Shown: positions 17,024 through 26,647 of the stretch, in pieces
How positions within the stretch are numbered: position 1 is the first letter of the stretch
How the letters are laid out: the number at the start of each line of letters is the position of its first letter
Source: Gemmiger formicilis
GTDB lineage: Bacteria; Bacillota; Clostridia; Oscillospirales; Ruminococcaceae
Direction of reading: 5' to 3'
DNA length: 64,000 bases
NCBI RefSeq assembly: GCF_900167555.1
Contig: NZ_FUYF01000012.1
Span: forward strand, 1-64,000
Notes under the pieces: model-generated
The model's database searches: none
What the model saw: the letters and a program-made list of their open reading frames with translations, nothing else
What the model was told of the DNA's origin: nothing
Program-made: the position numbers and the translations under genes

Positions 17024-18604
17024 ATGCCCTGTCCACACAACGAAATCTCGATTGTGCAGCGAAGCCAACAGCAGTCTGCGGTTGCCGCCGCTGCCTACCA
17101 GAGCGGCGAAAAGCTGTTCTGTGGATACGATCAGGAAGTGAAGCACTACCCGGAAAAGCGTGGTATCGTCCACAATGAAATCTTGCTTCCGGCAAATGCC
17201 CCACGGTCGTATGCAGACCGCAATACTTTATGGAACGCCGCCGAAGCGGTGGAGAAGCAATGGAATTCCCAGCTTGCAAGGCGGTGGGTGCTTACCATCC
17301 CCAGAGAGATACCGCCCGACCAGTACGCTGTCCTTGTCCGGGAGTTTTGTGAACAGCAGTTTGTTTCCAAAGGCATGATTGTTGACTTTGCCATCCACGA
17401 CCCCTATCCGCCGGGACATAATCCCCACGCCCATGTCCTGCTCACTATGCGGGCAATGGACGAACATGGGAAATGGCTTCCCAAGAGCCGCAAGGTTTAT
17501 GACCTTGACGAGAATGGGGAACGGATAAAGCTGCCATCCGGCAGGTGGAAAAGCCACAAGGAGGATACGGTGGACTGGAACGACCAGAAGTATTGTGAAA
17601 TCTGGCGGCATGAATGGGAGGTCATCCAGAACCGCTATCTGGAAGCCAATGACCGCCCGGAGCGTGTGGACTTGCGTTCCTATGCCAGACAGGGGTTTGA
17701 TATTATCCCTACTGTCCATGAGGGGGCTGCTGTCCGGCAGATGGAAAAGCGAGGTATCCAGACGAATATCGGCAACCTGAACCGGGAAATCAGAGCCGCC
17801 AACCGCCTGATGAAGTCCATCCGGCAGCTTATCCAAAACCTCAAAGGCTGGATTACCGAGCTGGGAGAAAAACGGAAGGAGCTGCTTGCACAAAAGGCGG
17901 CGGAGGAAGCGACACTTCTTCCCAATCTGCTGATGAAGTATATGGAGATACGAAAGGAAGAACGGAAGGACTGGACAAGGGCTGGACAGAACCGGGGAAC
18001 TTCACAGGACTTAAAGGCAGTCAGCGAAGCCCTGTCCTATCTCCGGCAAAAGGGGCTTTCCACTGTGGAGGACTTAGAAGCGTTTCTGGAATCTTCCGGG
18101 AAATCAGCCGCAGATTACCGCAATCAGATGAAGCCAAAGGAAGCCCGGAGCAAAGTGATTGACGGGATTCTTGCCAGCCGGACAGACTGCAAGGAATGTA
18201 AGGCTGTCTATGAGAAGTACCAGAAGATATTTTTTAAGAAAACAAAGGAGAAATTCAAACAGGAACACCCGGAGGTTGCCCGATATGCGAAAGCCGCCGC
18301 CTATCTTGCCAAGCACCCGGACGATAAGGATAAAACGAAAAATGAGCTGCAACAGGAGCAGGAAACGCTTCTTAGCGAAATCGCAGAGCTGAAAATACCG
18401 CTGACCGAGGTACAGGAGGATTTGAAGAAGCTGCGGGACATCCGCTACTGGGTACGGAAAGCCACACCCGGCACAGAGGAAAGCAAAGAGCCGCCCAGGA
18501 AGCAGCCTATCAAGGAAGTCTTGCAGGATAAGGCAGACGAGAAAAAAGCACAAAGAACCGCCCCGACGCAGACGAAACACAGACAACAGGATATGGAACT
18601 TTAA
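17024..18604 (+). CDS. MobA/MobL-type relaxase of element B
   Basis: A 526-residue relaxase of the MOBQ type. The N-terminal domain has the characteristic SIVQRSQQQSAVAAAAYQSG segment (residues 9-28) and the metal-binding HDPYPPGHNPHAHVLLTMR (about 125-143). A helical, highly charged C-terminal half follows. It nicks at oriT and pilots the strand during mobilization. ATG 17024 follows AAAGGAGGG. The Q-type oriT candidate 1 kb upstream is of the matching class, and no mating channel genes are present in element B itself. Confidence 0.92.
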   Translation: MPCPHNEISIVQRSQQQSAVAAAAYQSGEKLFCGYDQEVKHYPEKRGIVHNEILLPANAPRSYADRNTLWNAAEAVEKQWNSQLARRWVLTIPREIPPDQYAVLVREFCEQQFVSKGMIVDFAIHDPYPPGHNPHAHVLLTMRAMDEHGKWLPKSRKVYDLDENGERIKLPSGRWKSHKEDTVDWNDQKYCEIWRHEWEVIQNRYLEANDRPERVDLRSYARQGFDIIPTVHEGAAVRQMEKRGIQTNIGNLNREIRAANRLMKSIRQLIQNLKGWITELGEKRKELLAQKAAEEATLLPNLLMKYMEIRKEERKDWTRAGQNRGTSQDLKAVSEALSYLRQKGLSTVEDLEAFLESSGKSAADYRNQMKPKEARSKVIDGILASRTDCKECKAVYEKYQKIFFKKTKEKFKQEHPEVARYAKAAAYLAKHPDDKDKTKNELQQEQETLLSEIAELKIPLTEVQEDLKKLRDIRYWVRKATPGTEESKEPPRKQPIKEVLQDKADEKKAQRTAPTQTKHRQQDMEL

Positions 18605-18669
18605 CAGGCACTTGCCATTTTCAAGCAGAGAATGTCAGGTGCTTTTCTTATTTTCAAGGAGGGATAGAT

Positions 18670-19314
18670 TTGAATGTATTTGAAGCTGTGAAGCAGTCCG
18701 TCACAACAAGACAGGCTGCGGAGCATTATGGAATCCATGTAGGTCGGAACGGGATGGCTTGCTGCCCGTTCCATCACGATAAAACCCCAAGCATGAAGCT
18801 GGATCGGCGTTACCACTGCTTCGGCTGCGGTGCGGATGGGGATGTGATTGATTTTGCCGCCGCCCTGTATGGGCTGGGAAAGAAAGAAGCCGCCACACAA
18901 CTGGCAAATGACTTCGGGCTTTCCTATGAGGACTGGAAGCCGCCGGGAAAGGCAAAAAAGCCCAAGCCTCGGCAGAAATCCCCGGAGGAACAGTTTCAGG
19001 AAGCAAAGAACCGCTGCTTCCGTATCCTTGCCGACTATCTCCATTTGCTAATGGCATGGAGAACGGACTATGCCCCGCACTCCCCGGAGGAAGCCTTTCA
19101 TCCCCGGTTTGTGGAAGCCTTACAGAAGCAAGCCCATGTGGAATATCTGCTGGATGTGCTTCTGTTTGGGGAAACGGAGGAAAAAGCGGCTTTGATTACG
19201 GACTACGGAAAGGATGTGATACAGCTTGAACAGCGAATGGCAGAGCTTGCAGCCGCAGACGCAGCAAGAACTAAAAAACACCATGAACGCCATGCAGCCG
19301 CCCCAGAGCATTGA
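18670..19314 (+). CDS. CHC2 zinc-finger DNA primase-like protein
   Basis: A 214-residue protein starting at TTG 18670 after AAGGAGGG. Residues about 36-62 are a CHC2 zinc finger (CCPFHHDKTPSMKL ... YHCFGCGADGDVIDF), the DNA-binding module of bacterial primases. The Toprim catalytic domain of full primases is absent; instead a helical tail follows. It probably primes or assists element replication with the VirE-type protein, whose gene overlaps its 3' end by 89 bases. Confidence 0.85.
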   Translation: MNVFEAVKQSVTTRQAAEHYGIHVGRNGMACCPFHHDKTPSMKLDRRYHCFGCGADGDVIDFAAALYGLGKKEAATQLANDFGLSYEDWKPPGKAKKPKPRQKSPEEQFQEAKNRCFRILADYLHLLMAWRTDYAPHSPEEAFHPRFVEALQKQAHVEYLLDVLLFGETEEKAALITDYGKDVIQLEQRMAELAAADAARTKKHHERHAAAPEH

Positions 19315-20620
19315 GGAAATCAAGGCGGGGCTGGAAACCACCGAGAAAGGCGGCGTCCGTCAGAGCATCCGGAACTGCTTGACCGTATTCCAGCGTGACC
19401 CGCTGCTTTCCGGGGCTATCGCATACAACATCCTGACCGACCGCAAGGACATCATAAAGCCCATCGGCTTCCACAGGGAAAGCACCGCCCTGAACGATAC
19501 GGACATGAAGTATCTGCTTCTCTATCTGGAAGAAACCTACGGGCTTACCAATGAGAAAAAGATTGATAACGCCATCGGGATTGTGGCGAATGAAAACAAG
19601 TACCACCCCATCCGGGACTATTTAAGTGCCCTTGTGTGGGACGGTACAGAACGAATCCGTTTCTGTCTGCGGCACTTTCTGGGGGCTGACGCAGACGATT
19701 ACACCTATGAAGCGTTGAAGCTGTTCCTGCTGGGTGCAATCTCACGAGCCTTTCAGCCGGGGGGCAAGTTTGAAATCATGCTCTGTCTGGTCGGCGGTCA
19801 GGGGGCTGGCAAGTCCACTTTCTTCCGTCTGCTGGCAGTCCGGGACGAGTGGTTCTCCGATGATTTGCGGAAGCTGGACGATGACAATGTGTACCGCAAG
19901 CTGCAAGGTCACTGGATAATTGAAATGTCGGAAATGATGGCAACCGCCAATGCCAAGAGCATTGAGGAAATCAAGTCCTTTCTAAGCCGCCAGAAAGAGG
20001 TTTACAAAATTCCCTATGAAACTCACCCGGCAGACCGCCCCCGTCAATGCGTGTTCGGCGGCACTTCCAACGCCCTTGACTTTCTCCCCCTTGACCGTTC
20101 CGGCAACCGCCGATTTATCCCGGTCATGGTGTACCCGGAGCAAGCCGAGGTTCACATTTTGGAGGACGAAGCCGCTTCCAGAGCCTATATCAGCCAGATG
20201 TGGGCGGAAGCAATGGAGATTTACCGAAGCGGCATGTTCAAGCTGTCATTCAGCCCAGCCATGCAGCGGTATCTCAAAGAACACCAGCGGGATTTTATGC
20301 CGGAGGACACCAAAGCCGGGATGATACAGGCTTACCTTGATAAGTACACCGGGGAAACGGTCTGCTCCAAGCAGCTCTACAAGGAAGCCTTAAACCACAC
20401 CTTTGATGAGCCGAAGCAATGGGAAATCCGGGAAATCAACGAGATTATGAACCAGTGCATTACCGGGTGGAACTACTTTTCCAATCCGAGGATGTTTGCG
20501 GAATACGGCAGACAAAAGGGCTGGGAGCGTGAAATCCCGGCAACGGACACCGACAACCCGCCCGAAAAATCTATGGACGGTTTTGTGGAGGTCACAGAGC
20601 AGATGGAGCTTCCATTCTGA
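19226..20620 (+). CDS. VirE-type P-loop replication protein
   Basis: A 464-residue member of the virulence-associated E family, related to D5/primase-associated helicases. Residues about 120-140 (YHPIRDYLSALVWDGTERI) and the P loop LVGGQGAGKST (about 188-198) are typical; an arginine-finger-like SGNRRFIPV lies near 290. Together with the CHC2 protein it makes a primase-helicase pair. The start is TTG 19226 within the primase gene; ATG 19284 is an alternative that would remove the long overlap. Confidence 0.85.
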   Translation: MNSEWQSLQPQTQQELKNTMNAMQPPQSIEEIKAGLETTEKGGVRQSIRNCLTVFQRDPLLSGAIAYNILTDRKDIIKPIGFHRESTALNDTDMKYLLLYLEETYGLTNEKKIDNAIGIVANENKYHPIRDYLSALVWDGTERIRFCLRHFLGADADDYTYEALKLFLLGAISRAFQPGGKFEIMLCLVGGQGAGKSTFFRLLAVRDEWFSDDLRKLDDDNVYRKLQGHWIIEMSEMMATANAKSIEEIKSFLSRQKEVYKIPYETHPADRPRQCVFGGTSNALDFLPLDRSGNRRFIPVMVYPEQAEVHILEDEAASRAYISQMWAEAMEIYRSGMFKLSFSPAMQRYLKEHQRDFMPEDTKAGMIQAYLDKYTGETVCSKQLYKEALNHTFDEPKQWEIREINEIMNQCITGWNYFSNPRMFAEYGRQKGWEREIPATDTDNPPEKSMDGFVEVTEQMELPF

Positions 20621-20627
20621 AAATGAC

Positions 20628-20816
20628 AGCCCGTTGCCGACTTCGTTGCTATCCCGTTGCCGAGCCGGTTGCCGGGGAAAATCCCTTATTTCCGGGCTTT
20701 TTCCCTCTCTGACAACCAAAACAACAGAAAAATAAAAGAAAAGTATAAATAGTAATCAACGCCAGATTGAGATTGTTTGCAAGGTCTTTTGAAGCCCGTT
20801 GCCGGACTTCGTTGCC
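20628..20816 (+). repeat. GTTGCCG iteron-like repeats
   Basis: AGCCCGTTGCCGACTTCGTTGC at 20628 and a near copy at 20793, plus further GTTGCCG copies at about 20655 and 20668. They fall in the 240-base gap between the VirE-type gene and the small gene before the recombinase. Placement after the replication genes suggests binding sites for an initiator. No gene is seen in the gap. Confidence 0.55.
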
Positions 20817-20862
20817 GACCGTTCTCTGTCTGGCTATTTTCATGTATGGAGGATAACTGCCT

Positions 20863-21060
20863 ATGGCGAAAAATAAGACCAAGATTGAAGTGACAACCGT
20901 ATTTGACGGGGAACTGGACGCCACCGATGTGTTCGTCAGCCTGATTTCCCAGAAATACGGCAAAACAAATACAAAAGAATATCTTGCTAAAAAGAAAGAT
21001 TTGAAGTATAATGAAGATGAGGTTCAACAGAGCCAGATACCGTCTGGATTGTGTGGGTAA
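20863..21060 (+). CDS. Small protein preceding recombinase B
   Basis: A 65-residue protein (IEVTTVFDGELDATDVFVSL, QIPSGLCG at the end). ATG 20863 follows TGGAGG. Its stop abuts the recombinase start with no gap. It occupies the position of TnpW in the other two units but I do not recognise the TnpW pattern, so the name is withheld. Presumably a recombinase-linked accessory. Confidence 0.65.
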   Translation: MAKNKTKIEVTTVFDGELDATDVFVSLISQKYGKTNTKEYLAKKKDLKYNEDEVQQSQIPSGLCG

Positions 21061-22731
21061 ATGGCTATGATGAACGAAATGGAATACAGAACAATCGGTT
21101 CAGCACTTGCCGGGGGCTATCGTGCGGCGGTCTATTGCAGGCTGTCAAAGGACGATGACCTGCAAGGCGAAAGTGCCAGTATCGCAAACCAGCGTGATAT
21201 GCTGGAAAAATACTGCGAAAAGCAGGGATGGGAGGTTGTGGCAGTCTATCAGGACGATGGCTTCACAGGTCTTAATATGGAGCGTCCTGATTTACAGAGA
21301 ATGTTGAGAGCCATTGAGCGCAGGCAAATCAACCTTGTCATCACGAAAGACCTCAGCCGACTGGGGCGTAACTATCTGCAAACCGGGCATTTGATTGAGG
21401 ACTTTTTCCCAAGAAACGGTGTCCGCTATATTGCCATGAATGACGGTATCGACACCCTGCGGGATAACAACGACATCGCCCCGTTCAAGAATATCCTGAA
21501 TGAGATGTACAGCAAGGATATTTCCAAGAAAGTCCATTCCTCTTATCTTCTGAAAGCGCAGAAAGGACAGTTTACCGGGTGTCTTGCCCCGTTTGGGTAT
21601 CGGAAAGACCCGGAGGACAAAAACCATCTGCTCATTGACGAGGAAACCGCCCCGATTGTGCGGCTGATTTTCGGATATGCCCTGAACGGTCATGGTCCGA
21701 ACTATATCCGCAGACGGCTGGAGGAAGAAAAAATCCCCTGCCCCACATGGTGGAACCGGGAACGGGGGCTTCGCAACACCCGAACCAAATGGGAAAAGAA
21801 AGACCCGGAAAACGGGCGGTATATGTGGGACTTCTCCGTTATCAAAGACCTTTTGATGAATCCCGTCTACACCGGTGCGATTGCTTCCCAGAAAAAAGAC
21901 TACCGTTTCAAAATCGGCACAATTGGGGAAAAGAAGCCGGAGGACTGGATTGTGGTGGAGGGACAGCATGAACCGCTGATTGACCGCATGAGCTTTGACA
22001 TTGTGCAGAACAAGCTGAAATCCCGCCAGCGTCCGGGGCAGACCGATGAAATCAGCCTGTTTGCCGGATTGTTAAAATGCGGCGAGTGTGGGAAGTCGCT
22101 GACGGTACGCTACACAAACGCAAAACATCCCCAGCGGATTTATTCCTGCAAGACCTACAACGCCTTTGGAAAGAACCACTGCACCCAGCACCGGATTGAC
22201 TATGACACCCTTTACAGCCATGTGCTGCGGAAAATCCGGGAATGTGCCAGAGCTGCCCTGATGGACGGGGAAGCGGTTGCCGACCGCCTGACCAATACCT
22301 GTGAAGCAGAGCAGCGGGAACAGCGGGAAGCAATGGAACGCTCCCTTACAAGGGACGAGGAACGGATTGAGGTTCTGGACAAAATGGTCATGCGGCTTTA
22401 TGAGGATATGATTGCAGGGCGTATCAGTGAGCAGAATTTCAACACCATGCTGGAAAAGACACAGACCGAGCAGACGGAGCTTAAAGCAAAAGTGTCCGAG
22501 GGCAGAAAGCGGCTGTCTGATGAAGTCCAGCTTGCCAATGACGCAAAACAATGGGTGGAAGCCATTCAGGAATATGCCAACATCACAGAGCTGGACGCAG
22601 CCACCCTTAACCGCTTAATCAAAGAAATCGTCGTGCATGAACGCATTGACGAAGATAAAACAAGACACATTTCTATCGAAATTCATTTTAATCTCAAACC
22701 CATCCCGGAGGTGGAACAGGTCACTGCCTGA
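21061..22731 (+). CDS. Large serine recombinase of element B
   Basis: A 556-residue recombinase with catalytic serine in VYCRLSKDD (Ser29), GFTGLNMERPDLQRML and [13 protein letters not shown] in the resolvase domain. The recombinase domain follows, then a zinc ribbon (CGECGKSLTV ... YSCKTYNAFGKNHC), and a coiled-coil tail. Its gene ends 90 bases before the remnant of Maff2, so it lies at the right end of the unit it moves. It differs clearly in sequence from the recombinases at 10304 and 47622, so the three units integrate independently. ATG 21070 (MMNEME) is an alternative start. Confidence 0.92.
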   Translation: MAMMNEMEYRTIGSALAGGYRAAVYCRLSKDDDLQGESASIANQRDMLEKYCEKQGWEVVAVYQDDGFTGLNMERPDLQRMLRAIERRQINLVITKDLSRLGRNYLQTGHLIEDFFPRNGVRYIAMNDGIDTLRDNNDIAPFKNILNEMYSKDISKKVHSSYLLKAQKGQFTGCLAPFGYRKDPEDKNHLLIDEETAPIVRLIFGYALNGHGPNYIRRRLEEEKIPCPTWWNRERGLRNTRTKWEKKDPENGRYMWDFSVIKDLLMNPVYTGAIASQKKDYRFKIGTIGEKKPEDWIVVEGQHEPLIDRMSFDIVQNKLKSRQRPGQTDEISLFAGLLKCGECGKSLTVRYTNAKHPQRIYSCKTYNAFGKNHCTQHRIDYDTLYSHVLRKIRECARAALMDGEAVADRLTNTCEAEQREQREAMERSLTRDEERIEVLDKMVMRLYEDMIAGRISEQNFNTMLEKTQTEQTELKAKVSEGRKRLSDEVQLANDAKQWVEAIQEYANITELDAATLNRLIKEIVVHERIDEDKTRHISIEIHFNLKPIPEVEQVTA

Positions 22732-22821
22732 CCTGTCCCGCCGGGACGGTTCTCTTAAAAACACCATATAGATTTTTTGTACGCCGCCGCCCGCCATCGA
22801 GCAGAGTTTTACACCTAATTG
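22732..22821. other. Right end of element B
   Basis: Short gap between recombinase B and the Maff2 remnant. GCCGCCGCCCGC (about 22782-22793) is the inverted copy of GCGGGCGGCGGC inside the remnant (about 22840-22851). This may be part of the recombination site. The exact crossover cannot be set without the empty site. Confidence 0.4.
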
Positions 22822-22905
22822 GGGATAAAACAGCTGGTCGCGGGCGGCGGCGTTGCCCTGATCGGCGTGACCCTTGTCCCGCTGCTGTCCGGGCTGCTGG
22901 GCTAA
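22822..22905 (+). pseudogene. 3' remnant of Maff2 gene
   Basis: The frame reads G-I-K-Q-L-V-A-G-G-G, then VALIGVTLVPLLSG and a stop at 22903. This is the C-terminal end of the small Maff2 membrane protein that normally precedes the VirB6-like gene in Tn1549-type elements. No start or upstream part exists here; the preceding codons belong to the end of element B. The gene has been split by integration, and its 5' part must lie left of the window. It would not be translated as it stands. Confidence 0.75.
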
Positions 22906-23008
22906 GTCCTGCATCGCTGCCCACAATTTTCCGAACAACTAACACTTAAAATCCTACTCCGCGCTCTCCCTCTCACATGGGAGGGCGCGGGAAAGGAGGT
23001 ATCTTTTC

Positions 23009-23872
23009 TTGATTAGTGAGATCATCGAGAAATGGATAAAGGGCATTTTGATAGATGGCATCACGGGCAACCTCTCCGGCCTGTTCGATAACGTGAACGC
23101 CAAGGTGGGCGAAATCGCTTCGGATGTCGGCTCTACCCCGCAGGCGTGGAACAGCGGCATTTTCAATATGCTGCGTAGTCTTTCCGAAACGGTAGTGCTG
23201 CCCATTGCAGCGGCCATCCTTGCCCTTGTGATGTGCCATGAACTTATCCAGATGATTACCGAAAAGAACAATATGCACGACTTCGACACCTCTATGTTCT
23301 TCCGCTGGATTTTCAAGTCTGCCTTTGCCATCCTCATTGTCAGCAACACATGGAATATCGTTATGGGTGTGTTCGATGCCACCCAGAGCGTTGTCAACCA
23401 AAGCTCCGGCGTGATCATCGGCGAAACATCCATCCACTTTGACCGCCTGATACCCGGACTGGAATTTCAACTGGAAAGCATGACCATCGGCAGTCTGCTC
23501 AGCCTATGGTTCCAGACCCTTGTAGTGGGCCTGACCATGAACATCCTGTCCATCTGCATCTTCCTTGTGACCTACGGCCGCATGATTGAGATTTACGTTG
23601 TGACCGCACTGGCGCCTATCCCGCTGGCGACCATGGGCAGCAGCGAGTGGCGCAGCACCGGGCAGAACTATTTGAAATCGCTTTTGGCGTTAGGCTTCCA
23701 AGCGTTCCTGATTATGATTGTCGTGGGCATCTATGCGGTGCTGATACGCAACATTTCAGGTGCAGCGGACATTGCCGGGGCCATCTGGGGCTGCATGGGC
23801 TACACCGTGCTACTCTGTTTCTGTCTGTTCAAGACCGGCAGCATCAGCAAGTCGGTGTTTGGTGCCCACTAA
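23009..23872 (+). CDS. VirB6/TrbL-like conjugal transfer membrane protein
   Basis: A 287-residue polytopic membrane protein, probable inner-membrane channel component of the type IV secretion system. Starts at TTG 23009 after AAAGGAGGT. Hydrophobic segments lie at about residues 60-82, 103-123, 160-190, 195-215, 225-250 and 260-280. The conserved YVVTALAPIPLATMGSSEWR loop (about 198-217) is characteristic of the family. First intact gene of the ICE transfer operon; the PrgI and VirB4 genes follow closely. Confidence 0.85.
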   Translation: MISEIIEKWIKGILIDGITGNLSGLFDNVNAKVGEIASDVGSTPQAWNSGIFNMLRSLSETVVLPIAAAILALVMCHELIQMITEKNNMHDFDTSMFFRWIFKSAFAILIVSNTWNIVMGVFDATQSVVNQSSGVIIGETSIHFDRLIPGLEFQLESMTIGSLLSLWFQTLVVGLTMNILSICIFLVTYGRMIEIYVVTALAPIPLATMGSSEWRSTGQNYLKSLLALGFQAFLIMIVVGIYAVLIRNISGAADIAGAIWGCMGYTVLLCFCLFKTGSISKSVFGAH

Positions 23873-23892
23873 GGCCGAGAAAGGAAAAACGT

Positions 23893-24318
23893 ATGGCGTA
23901 TGTGACCGTTCCCAAAGATTTGACCCATGTAAAATCCAAAGTCTTATTCGGGCTGACCAAGCGGCAGCTGGTCTGCTTCGGCGGCGCGCTCCTCACGGGC
24001 GGGCCGCTTTATTTTTTGACCCGGGACTATCTTTCCAACAGCGCGGCGGCCCTGCTGATGATTTTTGCCATGTTGCCGGGGCTGCTGTTCGCTCTGTTTG
24101 AGCGGCACGGCCAGCCCCTTGAAGTGGTGATTCAGCAAATGATTCAGTGCTGCTTTATTCGTCCCAAGGAAAGGCCCTATCAGACCAACAATGCTTACGC
24201 CGCCCTTGTGCGGCAATACCAAATGGAACAGGAGGTAAAGGCCATTGTCCAGAAAAACGATACCCCGCGAAACCGAAAAGCCCAAAAAGCTCACCCGCGC
24301 CCAGAAAAAAGAAATTGA
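23893..24318 (+). CDS. PrgI-family conjugal transfer protein
   Basis: A 141-residue protein starting at ATG 23893 (MAYVTVPKDLTHVKSKVLFGLTKRQL), the hallmark start of PrgI-family proteins, with two membrane segments (about residues 29-47 and 52-70). The basic C-terminal tail overlaps the start of virB4 by 74 bases. It is the VirB3-like partner of the VirB4 ATPase. Confidence 0.85.
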   Translation: MAYVTVPKDLTHVKSKVLFGLTKRQLVCFGGALLTGGPLYFLTRDYLSNSAAALLMIFAMLPGLLFALFERHGQPLEVVIQQMIQCCFIRPKERPYQTNNAYAALVRQYQMEQEVKAIVQKNDTPRNRKAQKAHPRPEKRN

Positions 24319-26647
24319 TGCCGTTCTCCGCAAGTACAAGGGTGACGGCAAGCCCCGCACGGCACAGGCCACCATCCCGTATGAGGCCATCTACCCGGAC
24401 GGTGTGTGCCGCATTGACCGACGCACGTTCTCCAAGTGCATTGCCTTTGAGGACATCAGCTATCAGCTGGCCCAGCCGGAAACGAGGACCGCCATCTTTG
24501 AACACCTGTGCGACCTGTACAACTATGTGGATGCCTCCATCCATGTGCAGCTTTCGTTTCTCAATCGCAAGGTTGACCCGGTGCAGTACGCAAAAAGTTT
24601 TGAGATCGCACCGCAGGGGGATGATTTTGACGACATCCGCGCCGAGTACACCGCCATCCTGCAAAAGCAGCTTGCCAGCGGAAACAACGGCATTGTCAAA
24701 ACCAAGTACCTGACCTTCACCATCGAGGCAGACAATCTAAAAACCGCACGGGCGCGGCTGACCCGCATTGGTCTTGACCTGCTGGGCTATTTCAAGACCA
24801 TGGGCTGCGTGGCGCACGTCATGGACGGACAGGAGCGTTTGGAGGTTCTGCACGGCATCTTCCACCCGGACGGCGAACCGTTCCGTTTTGACTGGGACTG
24901 GCTGGCACCCTCCGGCCTCTCCACCAAGGACTTTGTGGCACCGTCCTCCCTCTGCTTCGGCACGGCCAAGACCTTTGGGCTGGGCGGAAAATATGGAGCG
25001 GTGAGCTTTTTACAAATCCTTGCGCCGGAACTTTCGGACGAAATGCTGGCCGACTTTCTCAAAACGGAAAGCGGCATTCTCGTCAATCTCCATGTGCAGG
25101 CCATTGACCAGACCGAGGCCATCAAAACCATCAAGCGGAAGATAACAGACCTTGATGCCATGAAGATTCAGGAGCAGAAAAAGGCTGTCCGTTCTGGGTA
25201 CGACATGGACATCCTCCCCAGCGACCTTGCCACCTACGGCGAGGATGCCAAAAAGCTGCTGAACAAATTGCAGACCCGGAACGAACGGCTTTTCATGCTG
25301 ACTTTTTTAGTGCTGAATGTGGCCGACACCAAGCAAAAACTGGGCAACGATGTGTTCCAAGCCGCAGGTGTAGCCCAAAAGTACAACTGCTCCCTTATCC
25401 GGCTGGACTACCAGCAGGAGCAGGGCCTTGTGTCCAGTCTGCCGCTGGGCATCAACCAGATAAGGATTCAGCGCAGCCTTACCACCTCCAACGTGGCGGT
25501 GTTTGTGCCCTTTGTCACGCAGGAGCTTTTCCAGAGCGGCGCGGCCATGTACTACGGCATCAACGCAAAATCCCACAACATGATCATGCTGGACCGCAAG
25601 CAGGCCCGGTGTCCCAACGGCTTGAAGCTGGGCACGCCCGGCAGCGGCAAATCCATGAGCTGCAAGTCCGAAATCGTCAGTGTGTTTTTAACGACTGCTG
25701 ACGATATTTTTATTTCAGACCCAGAGGCCGAGTATTACCCGCTGGTCAAGCGGCTGCATGGGCAGGTCATCAAACTTTCGCCCACCAGCAAGGACTATGT
25801 GAATCCTCTGGACATCAACCTCAACTACTCCGAGGATGATAGTCCGCTTGCCCTGAAATCGGATTTTGTGCTGTCGTTCTGTGAGCTGGTCATGGGCGGT
25901 AAAACAGGTCTGGAAGCGATTGAGCGCACCGTGATAGACCGTGCCGTGAAAGCCATCTACCGCCCCTATCTGGCGAGCCCCTGCCCGGAGAATATTCCCA
26001 TCCTCTCCGATTTGCACCAAGCCCTGCTCGACCAACACTTGCCGGAAGCGGACCGGGTAGCGCAGGCATTGGACCTGTATGTGTCCGGCTCGCTGAACGT
26101 GTTTAACCACAAAACGAATGTGGACATCCACAACCGGCTTGTGGCCTTTGACATCAAAGAGTTAGGAAAACAGTTAAAAAAATTGGGGATGCTCATTATC
26201 CAAGACCAGATATGGGGCCGCGTCACCCAGAACCGCAGCCAAGGCCGGGCCACATGGTATTTTGCAGACGAGTTCCACCTTTTGCTGAAAGAGGAACAGA
26301 CCGCCGCGTACAGTGCCGAGATTTGGAAGCGCTTCCGCAAATGGGGCGGCGTGCCCACAGGTGCCACCCAAAATGTGAAGGACCTTCTTTCTTCCCCGGA
26401 GATTGAGAACATTCTGGAAAACAGCGACTTCATCACGCTGCTGAATCAGGCATCCGGCGACCGCAAAATCCTTTCGGAACGGCTGAACCTCTCCGCAGAC
26501 CAGCAGAAGTACATCGACAATTCGGAACCGGGCGAAGGACTGCTGATTTTTGAAAACGTGGTGCTTCCGTTTTCCAACCCCATCCCGAAAAACACACAGC
26601 TCTATAAGATCATGACCACCCGGCTCAGCGAGGTGGTGGAGCTATGA
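24245..26647 (+). CDS. VirB4-type conjugation ATPase
   Basis: An 800-residue cytoplasmic ATPase that powers assembly of, and DNA/protein passage through, the mating channel. Walker A GTPGSGKS is at residues 463-470 and Walker B FADEFH at about 673-678, with the usual long N-terminal domain. It starts at TTG 24245 nine bases after GGAGG, inside the PrgI gene. Length is as expected for gut ICEs. This is the only full-length VirB4 in the window, so elements A and B must use this or another channel. Confidence 0.93.
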   Translation: MSRKTIPRETEKPKKLTRAQKKEIDAVLRKYKGDGKPRTAQATIPYEAIYPDGVCRIDRRTFSKCIAFEDISYQLAQPETRTAIFEHLCDLYNYVDASIHVQLSFLNRKVDPVQYAKSFEIAPQGDDFDDIRAEYTAILQKQLASGNNGIVKTKYLTFTIEADNLKTARARLTRIGLDLLGYFKTMGCVAHVMDGQERLEVLHGIFHPDGEPFRFDWDWLAPSGLSTKDFVAPSSLCFGTAKTFGLGGKYGAVSFLQILAPELSDEMLADFLKTESGILVNLHVQAIDQTEAIKTIKRKITDLDAMKIQEQKKAVRSGYDMDILPSDLATYGEDAKKLLNKLQTRNERLFMLTFLVLNVADTKQKLGNDVFQAAGVAQKYNCSLIRLDYQQEQGLVSSLPLGINQIRIQRSLTTSNVAVFVPFVTQELFQSGAAMYYGINAKSHNMIMLDRKQARCPNGLKLGTPGSGKSMSCKSEIVSVFLTTADDIFISDPEAEYYPLVKRLHGQVIKLSPTSKDYVNPLDINLNYSEDDSPLALKSDFVLSFCELVMGGKTGLEAIERTVIDRAVKAIYRPYLASPCPENIPILSDLHQALLDQHLPEADRVAQALDLYVSGSLNVFNHKTNVDIHNRLVAFDIKELGKQLKKLGMLIIQDQIWGRVTQNRSQGRATWYFADEFHLLLKEEQTAAYSAEIWKRFRKWGGVPTGATQNVKDLLSSPEIENILENSDFITLLNQASGDRKILSERLNLSADQQKYIDNSEPGEGLLIFENVVLPFSNPIPKNTQLYKIMTTRLSEVVEL

